Source: Chitinophagales bacterium (GTDB taxonomy: Bacteria; Bacteroidota; Bacteroidia; Chitinophagales; Saprospiraceae). Taken from it: a stretch of 52,190 nt of DNA. The stretch spans positions 1-52,190 of the forward strand of contig JAIXKS010000047.1 of the NCBI GenBank assembly GCA_026928325.1, written 5' to 3'. The position numbers and the translations under genes were made by a program. How positions within the stretch are numbered: the stretch's first letter is position 1; every line of letters starts with the position of its first letter. The notes below the pieces were generated by a model. That model worked only from the letters and a program-made list of their open reading frames with translations, searched no databases and was not told where the DNA came from. Shown here in pieces: positions 44,962-51,983 of this stretch.

Positions 44962-45546
44962 CTAATGAATTAAAGGCTTTTTATAAAGGATTTTTAAAAT
45001 GGCAGTGACTAATTCGGATTCAACAAGCGACTTTTTGTATTTTTTGGTTGCAGAATAAGGCCAATTGAGCATATTCATAATGATGCTGAAAACGAGGTCT
45101 TGGTCTTCAAATTCAAATAAATCTTGAGTTTTGCCATCAATAAGAATTCTTTTAAAATTGTTTTCGTAATTCTTGCGCAAGGATAGGAAGATAATTTTAG
45201 TATCGTCTGGCAAAAAGGTCCATTCATCATTAAATACCGTCACGGATGCCGGATGTTGATAAGCCATTTGGATATGAAGACGGATGAGGGATTTGATCTT
45301 TTCATCGGCCAAAATTTCCGAAGCGAGTATTCTTTGCATGCCTTGCGTAAATAATTCCGAGCAATTCATACAAATCTCTACCAATAAATCCTCCTTCGAA
45401 TTTATATGGCTGTAGATACTAGATGGTTCCAAACCTACCTTTGTCGCCAAGGCGCGCATACTCGTTGCACTATACCCTCTGTCTTGAAACAAATCGGCAG
45501 CTGCATTGATGATATGGCGTTTTTTTTCGGATACCGGCGCTTTCAT
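44962..45546 (-). CDS. TetR-family regulator
   Basis: From the ATG at 45546 the protein has 194 residues. The N-terminal HTH (about 10-55, [43 protein letters not shown]) is a textbook TetR domain; the remainder is a helical ligand-binding domain. The longer TTG start at 45570 would overlap paaE; the ATG leaves four bases. Located between paaE and paaA, it is the likely local repressor, sensing phenylacetyl-CoA or a related CoA ester. The operator candidate is at 46633-46646. The regulator-ligand link is inference. Confidence 0.9.
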   Translation of the reverse strand: MKAPVSEKKRHIINAAADLFQDRGYSATSMRALATKVGLEPSSIYSHINSKEDLLVEICMNCSELFTQGMQRILASEILADEKIKSLIRLHIQMAYQHPASVTVFNDEWTFLPDDTKIIFLSLRKNYENNFKRILIDGKTQDLFEFEDQDLVFSIIMNMLNWPYSATKKYKKSLVESELVTAILKILYKKPLIH

Positions 45547-45550
45547 AGGC

Positions 45551-46624
45551 TTATTTTTGGTCAAAATCAACAGCGACTTTTTCGGTTCTTGGATGTGATT
45601 GGCACAATAATACGTATCCGGCTTCCACTTCTTCTGCTTCTAAGGCATAATTAATGTCCATGACGACTTCACCTTCTGTGACTTTGGCCTTGCATGTACT
45701 ACATACGCCACCTTTACAAGAATACGGAAGGTCTGCACCATGAGCGATACCAGCATCGAGGATGCTCTTATCGGCATATCCAACGTTGAATTCATAAATA
45801 TTGCCATCCATCTGTAAGGAGATGCGGCTTTCTTTAGTCCGATCATGTTCGCTAAGGTCATCTTTTTTATCTGTTTTTCCGATACCGTCAGTATTGAATA
45901 GCTCTATATGAATCCTATTTTTATCGACACCGGCTTGTTGTAAGACTTCTTGGACTTCGAAAATCATTTCGTTAGGTCCGCAAATCATTACGTCATCCAC
46001 GTCGGCAGGATTGAAAAGCAATTTTGCAAATTGATTGCATTTGTCTTTATTTATCCTTCCATAATAGAGATCAATGCCGGTTTTTTCGCGTGAGAAAATG
46101 TGATGCACTGTAAACCGCTGTAAGTATTGGTTTTTTAGCGCCTCAATATCTTCTCGAAACATGATGGAGCTAAAATTTTTATTGCCATAAAACAACATAA
46201 CCTGTAGATCCGGATGGTTGTACAAGATGTCTTTTATCTGTGCGATTACTGGTGTAATCCCAGATCCTGCTGCGAAAAAGACTACCTGCTTTTTACCAGT
46301 ATAATCTAATGTGAATTTGCCTGTAGGCGGCATCACTTCTAGTTGATCGCCAATCTGGAGTTTGTTATTGGCATAGGCTGAAAATCGGCCGTCATTTACT
46401 TTTTTAACCGCTACGGACCATTTGTTTTCAGCTGGGGCACTACAGAGTGAATAGGAGCGTCGCAATTCTTCTCCCTTGTGTAGGTACTTAAATATCAAGT
46501 GCTGTCCCGCTTTAAAAGCGAAAAGGGTACGTTTGTCTTCAGGAATATCAAAAGTGATTTCTACGCATTCACTCGTCAATCGGCGGATGCCCGAAACTTG
46601 TAGGCTATAAAATTTATTACTCAT
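45551..46624 (-). CDS. paaE: phenylacetyl-CoA epoxidase reductase PaaE
   Basis: From the ATG at 46624 the protein has 357 residues. An FAD-binding ferredoxin-reductase domain (about 5-110, with RRSYSLCSAP) is followed by an NAD(P)-binding domain (about 115-235, FFAAGSGITPVIAQI and MICGPNEMI), then a plant-type [2Fe-2S] domain with Cys at 303, 308, 311 and 341. It passes electrons from NAD(P)H to the PaaABC epoxidase. The longer ORF start adds 50 unlike residues and runs through the promoter, so it is rejected. It is first in the operon, four bases upstream of the TetR gene. Confidence 0.95.
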   Translation of the reverse strand: MSNKFYSLQVSGIRRLTSECVEITFDIPEDKRTLFAFKAGQHLIFKYLHKGEELRRSYSLCSAPAENKWSVAVKKVNDGRFSAYANNKLQIGDQLEVMPPTGKFTLDYTGKKQVVFFAAGSGITPVIAQIKDILYNHPDLQVMLFYGNKNFSSIMFREDIEALKNQYLQRFTVHHIFSREKTGIDLYYGRINKDKCNQFAKLLFNPADVDDVMICGPNEMIFEVQEVLQQAGVDKNRIHIELFNTDGIGKTDKKDDLSEHDRTKESRISLQMDGNIYEFNVGYADKSILDAGIAHGADLPYSCKGGVCSTCKAKVTEGEVVMDINYALEAEEVEAGYVLLCQSHPRTEKVAVDFDQK

Positions 46625-46632
46625 GGCTGGTA

Positions 46633-46646
46633 CGAACATTTGTTCG
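46633..46646. promoter_or_regulatory. candidate TetR operator at paaE
   Basis: Inverted repeat CGAACA-TT-TGTTCG, between the -7 box and the paaE ATG, at the predicted transcription start. Position and symmetry suit repression by the TetR protein at 44962-45546. Confidence 0.5.
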
Positions 46647-46677
46647 CAAAGATAAAGTATAATTTGCGGAATTGCAA
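46647..46677 (-). promoter_or_regulatory. paaE operon promoter
   Basis: On the minus strand, TTG (46675-46677), a 20-base spacer and TATCTTTG (46647-46654). It would drive paaE-tetR-paaA and possibly the genes downstream. Confidence 0.7.
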
Positions 46678-46828
46678 CAATCTTTGATTTATTTGAAGGT
46701 CTTTTTGTGAGAATTGATGCAATGAGCATATAGATTTTATTTGAATTTAATAGACACTTTTTTAGATACAGCAATAATTATTGGGATTTTGAATCCTTAG
46801 AAAGATTTTTTTAAACTAATTATCACTA

Positions 46829-46988
46829 GTGCTCTGTCAACAAAAGGGCCTTCATGAAATGTTGTTCTTTTTTCAAATCTCATCGTTAAAAATACGCGCC
46901 ATCGTTACCACTATGCCTGCGTTTTTTGCCTTGAGCTTTAAAAAAAACAACTTCCAATATTATTTAAGTCTTTTTATGGACAGAGCAC
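46829..46988 (-). mobile_element. MITE-like element, copy D (long form)
   Basis: A 160-base copy, reverse orientation relative to A-C, with ends GTGCTCTGTC and GACAGAGCAC. The central hairpin has one mismatch (CATCGT/ACTATG). It lies in the gap of about 1 kb upstream of paaE. Confidence 0.85.
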
Positions 46989-47682
46989 AGGGGCGATGAA
47001 ATAATCCACTTACAATGATGTTCTGATCCTAATAAAAAAATAAAAAGTTATTCGATGCGCTACAAAATCGTAATTATTCCTAACCTAAAAGAAAATCTGA
47101 AACGCATAAATTAGAATCTAAAAATAATGTAACTACCTTATTTATATGGTTTTAAGGGTGGCCAACTGCCATATTAGTGAACCATTTAATTATTATTTAT
47201 GACCGCATATAACAAAAGTTATATTGTAGGACCTCATTAATATTGTCAACTTTGTAATATTATTTTTTATGAATCGAGGTTGGAGGTAAAGGTTGTAATT
47301 AATTTCAGAAACATCCGATACGACAAAATTGATTGATGTTATACTAGCTAGACTAAATCTATAATGACTAATCAGCCATTGAGGACGTAGTCTGACTTTG
47401 AAAAAAACTACTTTTTTTTTCACGCTGCATTACAAATCCTTACATAAACATAAATAAGAGCTTCAACAAAGGTCTTGAAGCTCGTGATAAGATATATGAA
47501 TGCTCGAATAGATTTTATAGCAGCTTGATCAGTTAGGTTTGTGCTCTAAATTCAATAAATCTATCAGCATTCAAATGCTTTAGGTATATCTAAAATGAAC
47601 TTTTTATGTAAAAAATCTTTGACCTGATTCGAAATCATTTTAGTATAACAAAAGTTATAGTATAAAATTTTCATACAACGTG
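46989..47682. other. gene-free stretch with an isolated hairpin
   Basis: No coding sequence is convincing here: a 76-codon minus-strand frame (47193-47423) has unlikely composition. The one clear structure is the perfect inverted repeat GAGCTTCAA / TTGAAGCTC (47458-47483, 8-base loop). It lacks a T-tract on the plus strand; minus-strand termination is possible but no minus gene ends there. Confidence 0.4.
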
Positions 47683-47690
47683 TATATTTG
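47683..47690 (+). promoter_or_regulatory. promoter -7 box of the histidine kinase gene
   Basis: TATATTTG, full match to TAnnTTTG, 20 bases before the ATG at 47710. It overlaps the in-frame GTG at 47680, ruling that start out. Confidence 0.6.
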
Positions 47691-47709
47691 TAGTATATTT
47701 ACTAGTCAT

Positions 47710-49032
47710 ATGGGTAATCATAGATTGAAATTAGCTTTAGGCTTAGTAATTTTAATATTTTCTTTCTTATCTGTTCTGGAGGCTCAAAGTAATCAGATAG
47801 ATACAACAATCATTACATTCCAAGATAAGCCAAGTGACGGCTGGAAAGATTTGTTTTTCCTCAAGACTAATGAAGAACTTAAGTGCCCATGCTTTAGTGA
47901 AAAGATGCTAGATTCTTTATTTCAGTTTACCTGGACGCAAGGATATTGGAGCGATGTGCCTGGTTGTAAGCTACCACCTTGGCATGAAATATACGATGTT
48001 TTTATAATGCATGTAGGACTTCCGGAGTATGATTTTAATTTTTCAGCCCAGGCAGGTGTGATAGAAGGTGAGAATTATATAGCTTCTCATGTATATAATA
48101 ATATTACTGAGAAATATGAGTGGAGATGTGGAGGTGGTGGCATCCATGATTCTATTGCAATCCCATGTACGGCCATTTTGAAAAAGTGGATACTTAAAAC
48201 CAAAAAAATAGTGCCTGATATTGATTTTTGTGGTACAGGCGGAAGCTTAAGTGCACAGAAATTAAATGTATATATGCCTCCTCCGGTATGGAAAGATCCA
48301 AAATACCTCTTTATCATAGCGTTACTTTTTTTGGGGCTTGTGGGATTAGCTGTGACAATTTTTGTTCTAAGAAAAATACATAATAAGAATTTCATCATTG
48401 AAATTCAAAAGTCAGAAATTGAGAAGAAAAACTTATTGGAAAAGGAACGTAATCGTATCGCTTTAGAAATGCATGACGAAATCGGTTCAGGGCTGAGTGT
48501 GATTAAATATTTGAGTGACAAAGCGTTGCTAGATTCATCAGATAAAGACGAAATTCAAAAAATAGCAGGATACAGTAATGACCTTGTTAGCAATATGGGT
48601 GATATTATTTGGGCGATGAATTCGAGATATGATAATACAGAAAATCTTGTAAGCTATATTCGAAGGTATGCGTCTCAATATCTTGACGAATATAATATAG
48701 ATATTAGTTTTGAAATTATAGCAGAGAATAAGATGGTCATTACTGGCGAAAAAAGGAGAAATATCTTTCTTGCTGTCAAGGAAATATTACATAACATTGC
48801 TAAATATTCAGGTGCAAAAAAGGTACTTATCAGTTCGGAGGAGAAAACAAATTCTTTTAGATTGATTATTCAGGAATTGGGAGGAAAAGGATTTGATGTT
48901 GCTAAAGAAATGGAAAAAGGCAATGGACTGTATAATATGGTAAAAAGAATGAGCGATATCGATGGCACTATAGAAATCATAAATACAGGGAATGGCATGC
49001 AATTTATACTTATCTGTAAATACAATACATAA
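47710..49032 (+). CDS. NarL-type sensor histidine kinase with cysteine-rich periplasmic domain
   Basis: From the ATG at 47710 the protein has 440 residues. A signal peptide or first membrane segment (about 5-25) precedes a periplasmic domain of about 170 residues with six cysteines (KCPCF, PGCKL, WRCGG, IPCTA, DFCGT), enough for three disulfides. One membrane helix is at 199-222. The kinase part has ERNRIALEMHDEIGSGLSVI with phospho-acceptor His255, the N-box KEILHNIAKYSGAKKV and the G-box GNGLYNMVKRM. This is the HPK7/HisKA_3 class that pairs with LuxR-type regulators; one is encoded 375 bases downstream. I do not recognise the sensor domain. Confidence 0.9.
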   Translation: MGNHRLKLALGLVILIFSFLSVLEAQSNQIDTTIITFQDKPSDGWKDLFFLKTNEELKCPCFSEKMLDSLFQFTWTQGYWSDVPGCKLPPWHEIYDVFIMHVGLPEYDFNFSAQAGVIEGENYIASHVYNNITEKYEWRCGGGGIHDSIAIPCTAILKKWILKTKKIVPDIDFCGTGGSLSAQKLNVYMPPPVWKDPKYLFIIALLFLGLVGLAVTIFVLRKIHNKNFIIEIQKSEIEKKNLLEKERNRIALEMHDEIGSGLSVIKYLSDKALLDSSDKDEIQKIAGYSNDLVSNMGDIIWAMNSRYDNTENLVSYIRRYASQYLDEYNIDISFEIIAENKMVITGEKRRNIFLAVKEILHNIAKYSGAKKVLISSEEKTNSFRLIIQELGGKGFDVAKEMEKGNGLYNMVKRMSDIDGTIEIINTGNGMQFILICKYNT

Positions 49033-49117
49033 TATAATATAATATGTAATGTATTATCTGTTTGTTATTAAGGTAATATACAATGATATTATTCTGTTGT
49101 ATTTTGTATAGTTACTA

Positions 49118-49278
49118 GTGCTCTGTCAACAAAAGGATCTTAATGAAATGTCGTTCTTTTTTCAAATCTCATTGTTGAAAATACTCGCCATAGTTACCAC
49201 TATGTCTGCGTTTTTCGCCTTGATCTTTTAAAAAACAACTTCCATTATTATTTAAATCTTTTTATAGACAGAGCACTA
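49118..49278 (-). mobile_element. MITE-like element, copy E (long form)
   Basis: A 161-base copy with ends GTGCTCTGTC and GACAGAGCAC. CTAG extends both termini symmetrically, giving CTAGTGCTC...GAGCACTAG. A perfect central hairpin CATAGT/ACTATG is at 49189-49204. It separates the kinase and response-regulator genes. Confidence 0.88.
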
Positions 49279-49378
49279 GTTTCAACACTTTATTGTCTTA
49301 TTCCAAAATACAATTGATGTTATAATCACTGTTGGTGTTCAATTTGCATAAAAAACCCGGGCTAACAATATTTTTTAT

Positions 49379-49386
49379 TACATTTG
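49379..49386 (+). promoter_or_regulatory. promoter -7 box of the response regulator gene
   Basis: TACATTTG, full match to TAnnTTTG, 22 bases before the ATG. It gives the regulator a promoter of its own downstream of MITE copy E. Confidence 0.55.
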
Positions 49387-49407
49387 TAAGTCAAAGTAAT
49401 AAATCCC

Positions 49408-50037
49408 ATGATTAATGTAGCCATACTTGAGGATATTTCAGTAATTGCCGACACGCTTAAAACATACATCAACTTAGAGGATGACATGTGCTGTAATCAT
49501 ACTTTTTCTAATGCTGAAGATGCTATGCGTTTTATACCTGAGTTTAAGGATATTGATATACTAATAGTGGATATAGGCTTGCCAAGAGCCAGTGGTATTG
49601 ATGCTATCCGTTATTTATCCGAATGTTGTACTAGGATCCAGAGTTGTATATTTACGGTATATGAAGACGATGACAAAATTTATAAATCAATGCAGGCTGG
49701 TGCAAAAGGGTATATCCTCAAAAACGCTTCCAAAGATAAAGTCATTGAAGCGATAAGGGAGTTATACAACGGAGGCTCTCCGATGAGCCCTAATATAGCA
49801 AGACGAATCATTGATGTATTTTCCGCAATGAAGATTACACCGGCTATTAATTCTGATCTTTTGACTGATAGAGAAACTGAGTTGCTTACCTTGCTTTCAA
49901 AAGGCATGCTATATAAAGAAATTGCGGAACATCTAAGTATAACCACCGGTACAGTGAAGCAGCACATCCACAAGATATATAGCAAGCTCCAGGTAAGTAA
50001 TAGAACGGAAGCGATTAATAAATTAAATCAACAATAA
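49408..50037 (+). CDS. LuxR/NarL-family response regulator
   Basis: The 209-residue protein has a receiver domain (1-120) with the acidic pair at E8/D9, phospho-acceptor D55 in ILIVDIGLPRAS and K105 in GYILKNA. A C-terminal LuxR HTH follows (about 143-207, LTDRETELLTLLSKGMLYKEIAEHLSITTGTVKQH). It is probably phosphorylated by the kinase at 47710, from which MITE copy E separates it. The ChaN-like gene starts three bases after its stop and is likely its co-transcribed neighbour. Confidence 0.95.
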   Translation: MINVAILEDISVIADTLKTYINLEDDMCCNHTFSNAEDAMRFIPEFKDIDILIVDIGLPRASGIDAIRYLSECCTRIQSCIFTVYEDDDKIYKSMQAGAKGYILKNASKDKVIEAIRELYNGGSPMSPNIARRIIDVFSAMKITPAINSDLLTDRETELLTLLSKGMLYKEIAEHLSITTGTVKQHIHKIYSKLQVSNRTEAINKLNQQ

Positions 50038-50040
50038 AAT

Positions 50041-50913
50041 ATGACAAAATACATTTTTCTTTCAGTATTTATGCTCCAACTTTCCATTGGGATGGCTCAG
50101 GATGCCAAACCTTACCAGTTTTACAATAAAAAGGGAAAGGCAGTCAATTTTAATAAGGTAGTCCATAGCTTGGCAACGTACGATGTCGTATTTTTTGGCG
50201 AGCATCATAACAATGCGATTCACCATTGGCTTCAGCTGAGATTGACACAGGAACTGTACAAAAAGAAAAACGGTCAATTGGTCTTAGGTGCAGAAATGTT
50301 TGAACGGGACAATCAGTCTCAATTGGATGATTATCTCAGTGGAAAATTGGATGAAAAGAGCTTGAAAGATTCGATGCGGTTGTGGAGTAATTTTAAAACG
50401 GATTATAAGCCATTGGTAGATTTTGCAAAGGATGAACATCTAAGATTTATAGCCACCAATATACCCAGGAGATATGCTTCTATAGTAGCCAAAAAGGGAT
50501 TAGATAGCTTAAATACTGTTGCAGCACCAGAAAAGAAGTATATGATGCGGCTTCCGGTCGAGGTAACCTTAGAAACGCCTGGTTATCCCGAAATGAAGGA
50601 AATGATGGGAGCTCATGCAGGGGAAGCTGCTATGAATTTTGTCGCAGCTCAAGCCGTCAAGGATGCGACGATGGCAGAGTCGATATTTGAAAATCTGGAA
50701 TCCGGAAAATTATGGATCCATTACAACGGTGATTACCATAGCAAGCAGTACGGCGGTACGGTTTGGTATCTAAAAAAACTCAATCCAAATCTAAAAATTG
50801 CGGTAATCTCCGTATTTGAAACGGACGATACAATCTTGCCTGCTCCAAAATCGGGTTCTATTCTGACAGAGTATAATTTAGTTTTTCCGTCGGATATGAC
50901 GAAAACCTACTAA
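50041..50913 (+). CDS. ChaN-family (DUF399) lipid-free envelope protein
   Basis: The 290-residue protein has a signal peptide (MTKYIFLSVFMLQLSIGMAQ) with no lipobox Cys. The ChaN/Tiki-like domain is shown by VVFFGEHHNNAIHHWLQ (49-65), LVLGAEMFERDNQSQLDDYLSG and the C-terminal IHYNGDYHSKQYGGTVWYL. Campylobacter ChaN binds heme, and the metal-ligand His pairs (GEHHN; YNGDYHS) are kept. A heme or iron role is by homology. It directly follows the response regulator by three bases, suggesting that the two-component system controls or shares its operon. Confidence 0.9.
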   Translation: MTKYIFLSVFMLQLSIGMAQDAKPYQFYNKKGKAVNFNKVVHSLATYDVVFFGEHHNNAIHHWLQLRLTQELYKKKNGQLVLGAEMFERDNQSQLDDYLSGKLDEKSLKDSMRLWSNFKTDYKPLVDFAKDEHLRFIATNIPRRYASIVAKKGLDSLNTVAAPEKKYMMRLPVEVTLETPGYPEMKEMMGAHAGEAAMNFVAAQAVKDATMAESIFENLESGKLWIHYNGDYHSKQYGGTVWYLKKLNPNLKIAVISVFETDDTILPAPKSGSILTEYNLVFPSDMTKTY

Positions 50914-50978
50914 GAGACAAATGAAGGAATCGGTGGTTTGAGCATCGCCATTTAATGATATTTGCTATCACGATTCTA

Positions 50979-51137
50979 GTGCTCTGTCCACAAAAAAATC
51001 TTAAAGAAATGTCGTTCTTTTTTCAAATCTCATCGTTAAAAATACTCGTCATAGTTACCACTATGCCTGCGTTTTTCGCCTTGATCTTTAAAAAAATATC
51101 TTCCATTATTATTTAAGTCTTTTTATAGACAGAGCAC
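50979..51137 (-). mobile_element. MITE-like element, copy F (long form)
   Basis: A 159-base copy, flanked by CTAG at both ends like copy E, with a perfect central hairpin at 51050-51065. It fills most of the 372-base gap between the ChaN-like gene and the convergent zinc-ribbon lipoprotein gene; the remainder shows nothing recognised. Confidence 0.88.
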
Positions 51138-51285
51138 TAGGTTTTAAACTCGAGGAGCTTAGAACTTAGATGTGAATGGCATTAATGCTTCGTAATCCAA
51201 CTGCTGGATTCAAAAATCATTTTCGTATTCCCTGATTGATTGCTAATTTGAGGCTTGTAACGAATCCTCCGTGCATCATCGTGAC

Positions 51286-51774
51286 CTAATTGTGATAAGC
51301 ATCGTTATGTACGAGACTTGTTCCGCATACCGCACAAGTACTTCCGATATTATCTCCACCACCTTCATGCCCATTAGGACAGATATAGTGATAAACTCCG
51401 TTTTTAGGACCTTCCATTTGGATGGTAGGCGTGGTTGGATTTGGCTGTTGTATCGGTTGGATAGGTTGCATATTAGCGTTATCATTTGCATGGAAGGCGT
51501 CGTTGTGAACATATTGACCTCCACATTCTGGACATGATCCACCTATATTGTCAGCACCGTGATTATGCCCGTTGGGACATGTGTAATGGAAGACTTGGGA
51601 GCCTTGAGATTGCGTATCCTGAGGATTTTGCACTGAAGTATTTTCATTACTTCCTTCGGCTTTTTTCGCGTCGCTTTCAGAATTGCCACATGACTGAAAC
51701 ACGAAGAATGAAGCAACAGTCAATAGGATGAAAAGTGGATAATTTTTGTTGGTTTTTTTAATAAATGACATCAT
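51286..51774 (-). CDS. lipoprotein with two tandem zinc-ribbon-like repeats
   Basis: The 162-residue protein starts with a lipoprotein signal (lipobox FQSC, Cys29), then a low-complexity S/N/Q-rich linker (30-62). Two copies of one motif follow: CPNGHNHGADNIGGSCPECG (66-85) then VHNDAFH, and CPNGHEGGGDNIGSTCAVCG (132-151) then VHNDAYH. Each has four or more Cys/His in zinc-ribbon-like spacing, with a P/Q/N-rich spacer between. The repeats differ enough to be an old duplication. It probably binds metal at the cell surface or periplasm. I recognise no named family with certainty. Confidence 0.82.
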   Translation of the reverse strand: MMSFIKKTNKNYPLFILLTVASFFVFQSCGNSESDAKKAEGSNENTSVQNPQDTQSQGSQVFHYTCPNGHNHGADNIGGSCPECGGQYVHNDAFHANDNANMQPIQPIQQPNPTTPTIQMEGPKNGVYHYICPNGHEGGGDNIGSTCAVCGTSLVHNDAYHN

Positions 51775-51983
51775 GAGATATTATATGTTTGATTTACTTA
51801 GAGTTACAAACAAGGATATAGCATTGTGGTTCATTTTAAAGCTTACTTTGGCATAATATTCTTGCCATGCAACAGGTGTTTTGCATATAAGGTGATTTTT
51901 AATCCCAATTAAACATCGTCTTAAACAAGGTGATAAACCGTAGATATCCTTTATTTTTAATTTTTTTATGTTTTTGTAAATCA
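51775..51983 (+). other. region before the CRISPR array
   Basis: No convincing gene; a 67-codon minus-strand frame (51781-51984) is probably chance. ACAAGGATATAGCATTGTGG (near 51808-51827) and the following CATTTTAAAGC recall the tail of Bacteroidota type II-C tracrRNAs, but no matching anti-repeat is present. The last 35 bases before the first repeat are T-rich. Confidence 0.25.

Noticed and set aside
47055-47114. 19-residue reading frame starting MRYKIVIIPNLKENL
   Set aside because: Too short, with no promoter or conservation evidence visible.
47193-47423. 76-codon minus-strand reading frame
   Set aside because: No family signal, no ribosome-binding site or promoter; composition is like random AT-rich DNA.
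46829-51137. MITE copies as Rho-independent terminators
   Set aside because: The central hairpin has only six pairs and no adjacent T-tract of usual form; termination was not called as a feature.
51271-51731. Plus-strand frames opposite the zinc-ribbon lipoprotein
   Set aside because: The minus frame has a lipobox and two conserved repeats; the plus frames are shadows.
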